From positions 6,801,111-6,865,110 of the forward strand of contig NC_056552.1 in assembly GCF_910596095.1 (NCBI RefSeq): 64,000 nucleotides of DNA, in the 5' to 3' direction. The notes below the pieces were generated by a model. The model searched no databases and was not told where the DNA came from. It worked only from the letters and a program-made list of their open reading frames with translations. The translations under genes and the position numbers were made by a program. Below, one piece after another: positions 26,270 to 36,298 of the stretch. Position 1 is the first letter of the stretch. Every line of letters begins with the position of its first letter. The DNA is from Thunnus maccoyii. Taxonomy: Eukaryota > Chordata > Actinopteri > Scombriformes > Scombridae.

Positions 26270-27046
26270 AAGACTTAGTCAAGTACTGTACTTGAACACA
26301 GTTGAGGTATTTGTACTTTACTTGAGTATTTCCATTTTATGTTACTTTATACTTCCACTCCACTACATATCAGAGGGAAATATTGTACTTTCTACTCCAC
26401 TTCATTTATTTGACAGGTTTAGTTAATTTTCAGATAGAGATTTGACACAATGGATAATATAACAAGCTTTTAAAGTACAACACATTGTTAAAGATGAAAC
26501 CAGTGGTTTCCAACAGCTCAACCAAATAGTAATTTTTCCCTCTAAACTTTTCACATGGTTTCATTTCAATAAATGTTCAAATGATCCAATATTTCACCAA
26601 AAATCAAAGATTAGAGAAAAAGTCCAAAAACTGAAGACAGATTTGTGTATCAGAACTTTGTTTTTTCTTCTTTCCTCTCACATTAATCATTTCACGACCC
26701 CTCAGATTTATCTGCTGACCCTTTAGAGGGGCCCGACCCCTAGGTTGGGAACCACTGGACTAAACTAACTAACTGTATATGAAGTAGTTGAAACTAGCTC
26801 CACCTCCAGCAGCTACAACAGTAACATGCTGCTCTAACACTGATGCTTCACTATTAATAATCTAATGATGTCATATATAATAATATATCAGTCAGAGGGA
26901 CCAAACCACTACTTTTACTGCAATACTTTAACTACATCAAGCTCATAATACTTATGTACTTTTACTCAAGTATGATTTTTCATGCAGGACTTGCACTTGT
27001 AATGGAGTATTTTACATTATTGTATTGGTACTTTTACTTAAGTAAT
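26270..27046. mobile_element. Second composite hAT-like MITE
   Basis: It is nearly identical over long stretches to 14330-15200, including the shared segment TTTGTGTATCAGAACTTTG, the inner hAT element (26501-26757, flanked by GATGAAAC and GACTAAAC) and AGCTCCACCTCCAGCAGC. The inner element is shortened by roughly 80 bp relative to the other copy. Both outer ends are truncated. Confidence 0.7.
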
Positions 27047-27302
27047 GGCATGTACTATTTGTATGAATGTGGGACCCTCACATCGAAGATCGTGACTCAT
27101 GTTGGAACAGATGATGGCGATATTGTACCATTATGATACCTGAAAGGCAAAAAGAAGAAGACTGCGACGGAAGTAATTTGGCTCCACATGACCAAAATGG
27201 TGACCCAATGTTGTTTGTTTGTTTTGCCTGAACACGGTGTTCTGTAGTGCTGTTGTTGCTACAAAATGTTCAGATAGTAAAGAAGGACTCTATCGGTCTA
27301 CC

Positions 27303-30300
27303 ATGTCTAAAGTGCAGGTGGTGCGGGCGCTGGTCGCCGAGAGACTGGCGGCAGCCGCGGAGGAGATCTACAGTTTTGTCGAAAGGATGATAACAGAGAA
27401 GAAGATGCTGCACACATCTGGTTTGTAAACTCATCATTTCACACAAACTCATCTGATTTAACCTCACCGGGTGAAAACTGAGCCAAATCTGGTGGAAAAT
27501 GTCAAGTTTTTTTTTTCCAGATAACGTACTTAACCTGTTACAGCTGAATTTAACAGGGTCATAAGTGTAGGAGTGTTACGTCATAATAATAAACCCACAT
27601 GTCGAATTTAGCTAACGTCATTTAAATGCCGTTTGAAATAACCGTTAAGTTAAGCTAACTAACCGTTAACTGCTAGTTAGCCAGTAGCGACTGAATGTAC
27701 GTTAACCTAATTACAGGTTGTAAAACGTCCACCTTCCTACCAGATTTAGCCCAGTTTTAACTTAGACATCTTTTCACCTGCAAATAACAGAATAAAACCG
27801 AATATTTAAAATAACAAATACGGTAACTGAGCAAACTTGACCCCGGTGTTACACCATATCTAGTGGCCCATCAGATTCTGTGACCTATAGTTGTTGGAAG
27901 AAGTACTCAGAAGTAAGAATCCTGTATTTAAATATATAATCACATTTAAATAAAAGCATAGAAGTATTACCAGTAAAAGTACTAATTTTGCAGAAAACTT
28001 AAGTACTTCAAGTATGATTTTAAATACAGGATTTGTACTTGTAATGAACTATTTGTACATTGTGGTATTGATACTTTTACTAAGTAACGTAAATCTGAGT
28101 ACTTCTTCCACCACTGCAGGTCACAGAATCTGATGGGTTACCAAATACGGTGTAACACTGGTCTTGGTTACTTGTGTTTTCTTGAGCAAACCATCCACTG
28201 ACTCAGGATAAAAACACGCTAACAGTCAGTTATTCAGTAAACTTAGCTAATAAAGAAACTAATGCAGTCTAATACAACCTCCCTGCTATAAATCCTACCT
28301 CAGGTACGGTTATAATGTTCAGTTTTTTGTTGAAACTAGTATTGATTCAACTTAATTTTCGTTTTGGCTGGAGGCTATAATTTGTGGTAGTGTTGAATTG
28401 TATGTCATTATACTGAGATGTGTTTTCCAATATTTATTATACCCTCATAGATAAAATAACCATCAACTAGTTAGATACTACAGTATATTTTCTCCTCTAC
28501 CCCTACTGGTGTCTGGGCATGAAGTTTGTGTTTTTATGAACCAAAGTTGTGAAATATTTACTTCTGAAACTTCTGCCACCACCCCTATACAAATAAAACG
28601 AATGGACTTAAGTTTGTGTTGATTAAAGCAGTGAAGTGACAAATATAAAACCTCAAAGCAATTTGTCTTTTCAGAAACATCTTGGGTATATTTTTGTGCC
28701 TATTTTGCCTTTAGTTTAAAAATGTGTCTGTGGTTACTGATGCCAAGAAGAGTGGATGATTGGGGCTTGCAAACGGCACTGATTATGGAGAGATGGCTGA
28801 AAATGGACAAATTAAAGGTTTTCACATGAATGCAGCATTCTGGCAGCTTTCAGTCAATTTGCAGTTTCAGACAAATTCTCACACAGACTTTTGAAAGGAA
28901 GAAATAATAAATACAGACACACAAATCAATTCGGGCGGCCCAAACAAATAACTTCTATGTATGGGGAGCTGAATCATTTTTCTCATTTGGGGACAAACGG
29001 TGTCATAATTTTGCATCTTACTTGTGCCCTAACTTTCATTCCTCCAGAAATGTCACCTGAACAGCAGAGGGCAGCTGTACACAAGCGACTGTCTGTGGTT
29101 GCTGACGAGATATTCAGGATCCTAGAGATAATGATAGGTGAATATGAGGCAGAGAGCTCCCGTTCCCAGGAGGAGATCCAACGTCAACGCAAATTGCTGG
29201 ACGTCACGTTGAAAACGGAGACAAATTTTCACCCGACAGGTACATTGTACATTAAATAATGTTTTATTTTGCAAGAATTATGAATTCTTTTACATATGTC
29301 ATTGATTTTAGGGCTGCAACCAGTGATTATTTTCATTACTGATCTGTTGATTATTTTCTCGATTAATTGATTAGTTGTTTGGTCCATACAATATAAGAAA
29401 ATGGTGAGAAATGTTGATAACTGTTTCCCAGAGCCTAAGGTCACATCCACAAATGTCTTGTTTTGTCCACAACCCAAAGATATTTAGTTTATTAACATGG
29501 AGGACTAAAGAAACACAAAATATTCACATTTGAGAAGCTGGAAGATGAGAATTTGGACTCAAAACAATTAGTTTGTAAATAATTGATTCATCTTAAATGA
29601 ATTAATCATCTAATTGACTTTCTTTCCTGCTTGTACCATTAGCTTTTCATTTGTCATCATTTAGTAGTAAACGATTTACTAGTAAATTATTAAACACAAC
29701 AAATGAAAGTGAGATTGATGAAAGTAGTGATGGATGCATTGCACTGAGGTCCCTGCTGTGCAGTTATTTTGCTGTTTTGCTGTTGTGGTATAATTTCTTA
29801 ATGTATTCAATATTTGTGCTTGTGTTGTGTTTGTTCTTGTGACTGAGGTAACTGCAGAATAAGGCTTTTTTTTATGCATGCATACACACTTTATAGGAAA
29901 TATTGTTATGGCTTTGGTGGTTTGTATTTATTGCAATTTACATTTACATACATTTTCTTCTTGATCTTTTCTTCAGATGGGCTTCTACTCCCTGGGTCAG
30001 ACTGTCCCTCTGAACTGCAGAGGTGCAAGCAGAGTATAAACCCCAGTCAGGTCCAGAAAACTTCTGATCCACCACAGCTTAAAGATGCCTCAACAGAGAC
30101 GGACTCTAAATTAATCTATGGTAAGACCTCACATCCTCATCAAACACGAAGCGCAGAAAAGGGCACCTCAACGATGATGGAAACAGAAGCGCAAGGAGAG
30201 CACTCTGGGGTGCCACTTAGCGACAAGGAGGTACTTTCATCCAAACATTCAGAAGCCTGGAGTGAAGATAATGATAGCGACAAAGAGCTTAATGAGACCC

Positions 30301-31622
30301 CTCTTAAATCGAACAAAAGAAATCAAAATCTGAGTGAAGATTGTTGCAAAATGTGTGGAAGGGCTTTCCACAAAGATCATGCTGGGGAGAAAATAAGAAA
30401 GCACACAAGGAAAAATGCTTCAACAAACATGAGCCAAACCACAGGGCAGAGTTGTTGCAGAGTATGTGGGAAATTTTTCCGGTACAAACGTTCCTTTCTG
30501 AAACACGTACTTAAGCACGATCATAGCGCGGATCTCTGCGGAGTTTGCGGAAAACATCTGGACTCTGACGAGAGTCTCAAGGTGCATTTACAAACCCACA
30601 ATGAGGAAAACAGCTGCAGGGATCAAACGGATGACAAACAGTCGGAGGAGGCAGAGTGCTCTGACGCCGAGAGTAAAGTGGATGACAGTGACGAGGACTG
30701 GAAGGAAACTGACAGGACGGATAGTGATGATGGAGAGAGTGATAAAGATGAGACCAAAGAACAATCCTATTTAGAAAAGTCAAAAACAAAGAGCCAAGGA
30801 TCAAACAAGCCTAAGAGATCTAAGAACAAAGAATGCAAGGATTTATCCCCTCTTAAATATTGCTGTAAAGTCTGTGACAAGTCTTTCTGCTACAGAGCCT
30901 CTTTTTTGAGGCATGTGCAAGAAGATGAGAGGGATACAGATCTTTGTGGCGTGTGCGGGAAACGTTTCGAGTCTGAGGAGAGCTTGAGGCTTCACTTGCA
31001 GACTTACATCAGAACGAACGACTGCGAAGTCTGCGGCAAACATTTCGACGGCCATAAACAGCTGGAGATGCACATGAGAACGCACACGGGAGAGAAACCG
31101 TACATCTGCAGCGTCTGCGGCAAAGCGTTCGCTCAGAACGGAAATCTTATGGGACACATGAGAGTTCACACAGGGGAGAAACCATATGTTTGCAACGTGT
31201 GCGGTCAGAGCTTCAGCTTTAAAGAGTATATGATGGCTCATATGAGAATCCACACGGGGGAGAAACCGTTCCTGTGCAGCGTCTGTGGCAAAGGATTTAG
31301 ACAGAGGGGGACTCTGAAAACGCACATGATGATCCATACAGGAGAGTCCTCGCACCGATGTAGCATCTGCGACAAGAAGTTCTACAAGAGCGGAGCGTTG
31401 AAAATCCACATGAGGTCCCACACAGGAGAGAAGCCATATCTGTGTAACGTTTGCGGGAAAAGCTTCACCGCAAGCGGCTCGCTGACCAAACACATGAGCG
31501 CTCACGAAGGGGAGCGAACGCACTGCTGCACCGTCTGCGACAAAGGGTTCTTGAGGAAAGAGGATCTGAAAAGACACGTTCAGACTCACAGGAAGGAATC
31601 CACACAGCTAACAAGTCTTTAA
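27303..31622 (+). CDS. C2H2 zinc-finger protein, ~11 fingers, duplicated N-terminal module
   Basis: Probable nuclear DNA-binding protein of 651 aa. Exons: 27303-27420, 29048-29239 and 29977-31622, all GT/AG and in frame. Exon 1 ([20 protein letters not shown]) matches the helical N-terminus seen on many teleost C2H2 proteins. Exon 2 encodes a second, related copy ([20 protein letters not shown]) followed by the usual [15 protein letters not shown] tail. Exon 3 begins with an S/T/K-rich linker, four atypical or spaced fingers, a long acidic stretch ([20 protein letters not shown]), and then about seven fingers with TGEKPY-type linkers at the C-terminus. One finger (SLRLHLQTY) has lost its last His. 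An alternative start at the exon 2 ATG (29050) is possible. I do not recognise a named orthologue. DNA targets are unknown. Confidence 0.88.
27844..28160. mobile_element. Foldback element in intron 1 of the zinc-finger gene
   Basis: Arms of about 43 bp at 27844-27886 and 28118-28160 are inverted copies of each other (CATCAGATTCTGTGACCT against AGGTCACAGAATCTGATG). Between them lies a short hAT-like MITE (about 27887-28117) with TTGGAAGAAGTACTCAG and GAGTACTTCTTCCACCACTG ends. Either a MITE landed in the centre of an older palindrome, or the whole is one long foldback element. Confidence 0.65.
29309..29627. mobile_element. AGGGCTGCAAC-type hAT MITE copy (intron 2 of the zinc-finger gene)
   Basis: It starts TAGGGCTGCAACCAGTGATT, contains GATTAATTGATTAGTTGTTTGG and CACATTTGAGAAGCTGGAAG, and ends with degraded TTAATCAT sequence. 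This is a widespread teleost non-autonomous DNA transposon; related copies lie at 33330, 35505 and 60763. Confidence 0.6.
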
Positions 31623-32610
31623 AGGACAGATTGGTTACAGCCCATTAAAGGAATAGTTCAACATTTTGGGAGTAATGCCGACTTTCTGTCTTTTCAAGAG
31701 TGAAATAGGAGGATTAACTGTGGAGCTGGTTAGCCTAGTTAGCTTTAGCATATATACTGAAAATGGGATGAAACGGCTAGTCTGGCTCCATCCAAAGTTC
31801 AAAAATACAGCTGCTGTACTAACACCTCTAAAGCTGTCACAGAAAGAAAGCAAACATGTTTCCATTACGAACTATTCCTTTAAGAGGTGCTCATAAGATA
31901 TCAAAAAAACCCCTGCTAAACCAAGGATTCTTTGACATATTTTTAGTAGTTATATACAGATGGTCACATGTTTTTGGTAAAAATTTGTTTATGAAAAGTG
32001 AATTTCAATAAGCTATAAGCTATATTCAAACACATGCCTGATGACTATAAGGCTTACTTTGCTAACATATATCATGTCTTTGTTAACTCAGATTAAATCT
32101 TTTGTGAAAATTAAATATCACATTTTTTTGGTACTTTTAGAGAAACGTCTGTACAAACCTTTTCTGTACAATTCTACTTTGGTTCAGTCCAATTTGTTCA
32201 GGTCTGATTTGTATATTCATGTTGGATCTTTTGTGATTTTCCTCTTGTTCCCTTTACTGTTGCATCTTTGTCATCTTCATCAAGATCAAGATCTATTCAA
32301 ACAGACATGGCAACAGTTTTATTGGGAACATTTAACTGAGGCTTTGCACCTTGAATACAAAATCTTCTATTCAGAAAATGCCCATTTTAATCATGGTATG
32401 ATGGGCTGGGATTCAAAAATCAATAATGTAGCCACGTTTTGGAAAAGATCATGACGCAATATGTGAAATAAGTTGCAAATTTGAAATGCTGTAGTGTAGT
32501 TTTTCTGGCCTTGCAAGTGTTACATTTAATAAAATAGTCGCCAACAATTTTTAACTGAGTACATATTTAATAAAAAATATTTTTAAATAAAGTTTAAGGA
32601 ATAAAAAGTC
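31623..32610 (+). other. 3' UTR of the zinc-finger gene
   Basis: AATAAA hexamers at 32528-32533, 32586-32591 and 32600-32605 probably end the transcript. A TTAA-flanked MITE begins 22 bases after the stop codon. The 137-codon frame at 32041-32454 has no family features and lies within this UTR. Confidence 0.55.
31645..31883. mobile_element. TTAA-flanked MITE (piggyBac-like ends)
   Basis: TTAA at 31645-31648 and at 31880-31883 brackets an element with perfect 11-bp inverted ends AGGAATAGTTC. The interior has CTGGTTAGCCTAGTTAGCTT and related fish-repeat sequence. TTAA duplication is the rule for piggyBac-type insertion. It lies inside the zinc-finger mRNA's 3' UTR. Confidence 0.72.
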
Positions 32611-33329
32611 TTGTTTCTGCAGCTGCCTTTTTTGTTTTTGTTTTTCATGAAGAAACCTTCAGTGGAAACTAATTAATCTCAAAAAGATGTGAACTGAAAG
32701 AAAAAAATCCACGTATGTTTTTTTAAAATCTTGTATATCATCTATCTGATGTTCAGAGAATTTTGTCATAAAGTATTTAAAAAATGTACTGTTTGTTTTA
32801 TTGTTTTTCCTTCAATCTGGGATGAATTTTTCACACAAACCAAAACTGTATCTATTGTATTAGATGATCTTTTTTCCTGCTGCCAAACTTCACTGTACCT
32901 GTGTGTTCACTTTATAAGTCACGGTCACATGAAATGGTGCTACAGTTTATTGTTTAACATCATTAATAAATGCAGGAAATCTGTTCTTCTGTTACTGACT
33001 GCTTACTGTTAACATTTTTAAAAATGCAACCTAGAGAAGAATTCCTCTGCTATTCAGATTTTAATGAACTAGAATTTGAAGACAAAGTAAAAGTTGTGTA
33101 TCTTGATAATGTTTTGAGCTTTGCAGAAACGCTCAGAACAGAAATGTTTTGGTTTCCAGGAGTAAAGTCACAGATATGAACATTGCTACAGAAATACTAT
33201 AATCAAAAAATATTATATTGAGTATTCTATTTAAATAATTTCTTCTCAATAATCCAATGATGGAGTCATAGTTCACAATATTATGTATAATACTAAATAA
33301 ATTAACTAAATAATCAAATGCAGAGTACT
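32611..33329. other. Intergenic between the zinc-finger gene and ank3
   Basis: AT-rich sequence with no gene recognised. Frames of 69 to 93 codons at 32731-33179 show no family features. Confidence 0.45.
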
Positions 33330-33540
33330 AGGGCTGCAACCAACAGTTGTTTTCACTATTGATTAATCTGTCGATTATTTTTTACAATCATTCATTTAAT
33401 TGTTTAATCTAAAAAAAGTCTGAAAATAGTGAAAAATGCCCATCACAACGTAAAAAAATATTTGATGAAGTATATAAAACAGAGAAAAGCAGAGAATTGT
33501 CACATTTGAGAAGCTGAAACCAGAGAAAGTTTATTTTTTA
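33330..33540. repeat. AGGGCTGCAAC-type hAT MITE, partial
   Basis: It opens AGGGCTGCAACCAACAGTTG, continues with GATTAATCTGTCGATTATTT and reaches CACATTTGAGAAGCTGAAAC. The right half is missing. Confidence 0.55.
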
Positions 33541-33800
33541 ATGCTAACATATCTCGAGGGATGGCAACGTCGGTCTGTTGAACGGTCGACAACTTTGCTC
33601 CAGACTGAAACATTTCAGCGACTATTTGACGGCTAATATGTAATTTGGAAAAAACATTCATGTTCCCTAGAAGACCTCTGACTTTTCCTCTAGTGCCAAC
33701 GTGAAGTTGACATCTTTGGTTCAACAGACACGGGAGGGCAACGTGACACAGTGAACAGGGAGAAACCAGACCGGCTCACAGACGTTCAGTTTAAACACAA

Positions 33801-35407
33801 TTTATTTTTCTGCTTAAATAATTACTTGGATCATCCAGTGTAGGCTATGTTGGTTTGTCATACATGTTGGTACCAGATTTATCATCAACAATGGATGCTT
33901 ACGGGTGGTTTTGTATGAAAAAAGACAATGGAAAAAAAAAAAATTACACAGGAACAGAAAATCAGATTTTTACCAGTGTGTTTGTGATCAATACTGTTAT
34001 TCATGTGATTTTTAATTATTAGTAAAAATGACGAGATTTAGGTAATGGGGCTAAAAATGAGATTCTCTGTTCACTTGTAAATACAATCAATTAAATAAAG
34101 ATAAAAGTCATCAAATCATCAAAATAAAAACAGTCCCCATTTAAAAACCACAGTGGACCTAAAAGCCGAAACTTCTAGTATGCATGATGGGTGTACAGAT
34201 AGACAGTTTTTATTTGATGTTACACACTCACGGGGCTGCTAGCAGTTTGGAGCTAACACAATGTGCGCCAGTCTGCAGGTTACATAAGGGGGGGTGGGGT
34301 TGGGGGTGGGGTGGGGGGACACTGTCTCTCATGAGTGCCTTCCTGAAGCATATGAACTAAGCTTTGCTATCTCACCATGTGTGTGTTTTGAGTTTTTTTT
34401 GTAAAAAATAAAATAAAAACAGTTATAGATGACAGATGGTTGGGTTATTATGAGTGCTCACACAAACAGAAGTACCATCAAACCCTCTCTAATTGTATTA
34501 CAGTGCTTTGAATTAGGAGGAGAGGAGAAAAAAAAAAGAAAAAAAAGAAAAGCTTTAAAATAAAGTGACGTCACATGCAGCGAAATATCAGTTCTCTGAA
34601 GACAAAGAATGTTCCACAGACAGAGCGGAGTAGCAGTTGGCTTTAAAGAAATGTCCTTTGTTAAAATCAAGCAGTTTTTTTTTTTTTTTTTCCTCATTGG
34701 CTTCTCATTTACATACAGCTTTTTTGTTCCTTTTTTTTTTTTTTTGCTATTCATTTAGGAAGAGCATGTCAGGTCACACACTCAAGGCTTGCTCAAACAG
34801 TGTCGACCTCTCAATACAAATGCACCGACTCTGCAAAGCTTCATCAACTCAAATCAGTGCATAAACAATCTGTGAAGCTACTGATTTTTTTTTTTTTTTT
34901 GTGTGTGTGTGTGTTTTTAGATTTTATACAGTGTCATTTATATACAACAAAATCACCCATTTACTATTATATTTCATTTTTTAAAAAAAGAACCACATGT
35001 TACACCCCAACACTGTGGGTCCAGGAGGAAAAAATAGACCATATAAGGCGAGTGTCTGAGAAAAAGTGATTCACAAGTCTTCCTTATCTGTCAGCAGTAA
35101 GCCTTTTTTTTCTGTTTGTGCCTTCTTTGGTCACAGACACATTTCATTCGTCAAAGATTGAGAAAGTTCCCGTTCACGTCCGTGCGTGTCCTTCGGTGTT
35201 GTTTCCAACAGTAAGTGAGTTTGGTGACATGCTCATGCGAAATCAAATAAAAGTAACTTGTTTTGCGTTGTCTTGCTGAAAACCATGCGTTGTAAGTGAA
35301 AGCTTCAGACACTTTTTGGCTGATTGACGAGGCTCCCCTGTTTCATGGGTTCCAGTCCGTTTTTCCTCCCAGGGAGTGTGTGGAGACGCAGGTGGACGTC
35401 CGTGGTC
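33801..35407 (-). other. ank3: ank3 terminal 3' UTR exon
   Basis: The upstream coding exon has a clear donor after its stop codon (minus-strand GTAAGA just below 36275). The next good acceptor is a pyrimidine tract plus CAG before 35407. AATAAA on the minus strand at 34208-34213 and 33801-33806 gives plausible ends. It contains a G-rich plus-strand tract at 34288-34319. Confidence 0.5.
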
Positions 35408-35504
35408 CTGGAGGGAAAAGGATTACACGTTAATAATCAAGTCGGAGGTGCTGCAAATGGATTTTTATATTATAGATATTCAATGCCACAGATCTGTGAT
35501 AATT

Positions 35505-36115
35505 TACTGAATATACGATTACAAATTCTATTAAAAATCAATGGTGCTGAAAAGATTAATCGGTGAGTTGGTTGACAGAAAGTTAAGGACAACGGGTGGT
35601 TTCAGCTTCTCAAATATGAGGATTTGCATATAAATGTATTGTCATTTGAATATGTTCAGGGTTTGGATTAGAGCTCTGGGAAAACATAATTTTAAAATAA
35701 TTGACAGATGAATCAGTAAATTGGACAGGTAGTGAAGAAATAATTTGACATTTTGGGAATAATTTATTCTTTTTCTTGCCAAGAGTTAGATGAGAAGATC
35801 GATACCACTCTCATGTCTGTACGCTCAATATGAGGCTGCAGCCAGCATGCAGTTAGCTTAGCTTAGCATAAAGACTGAAAGAAAGGGGAAACTACAACTT
35901 GTCATTTTTAGCCATAGGTTTTTGTATCGATCAAACAAACAAGATGCATGTCAATTGGTGAGCTTTCTTATTTTAGGACTTTGGACAGACCCAGGCTAGC
36001 TGTTTCCCTTTGCTTCCAGTCTTTATGCTAAGCTAAGCTAATCACCTGCTGGTTCTAGCTTCATATTTTCAGACAGGAGAGTGCATTTCCTAAAATGGCA
36101 AACTATTTCTTAAAG
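35505..36115. repeat. Two adjacent MITE copies in the last ank3 intron
   Basis: 35505-35735 is a reverse-oriented AGGGCTGCAAC-type copy (CAGCTTCTCAAATATGAGGA, GAGCTCTGGGAAAACATAAT). 35735-36115 is a palindromic element with GAGTTAGATGAGAAGATCGA and TTAGCTTAGCTTAGCATAAA on the left and TTTATGCTAAGCTAAGCTAA on the right, related to the 16150 and 31645 elements. Confidence 0.6.
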
Positions 36116-36298
36116 TGCTAATAATGGTTCAGACAGGTTTAACATTCAGACAAGACATAGTTTTGTTCCAACATTAATTTTAGTGCTAAAATTTCAGAGC
36201 AAAATGATGATGACCCACTATTTGGGCTTCATAGATTGATATTTATTGACTTAATGAATGGGCGACAGTCTTACCAGGTTTAGTTGAGAACTCCACTG

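Noticed and set aside
26954-27136. 60-codon frame near the zinc-finger gene
   Set aside because: It starts inside the MITE end and has no family features.
30843-31589. 248-codon minus-strand frame
   Set aside because: Mirror of the zinc-finger array; antisense to C2H2 codons.
32041-32454. 137-codon hydrophobic frame after the zinc-finger gene
   Set aside because: No recognisable family, no splice context, and it lies before the probable poly(A) signals of the zinc-finger gene, so it is most likely 3' UTR.
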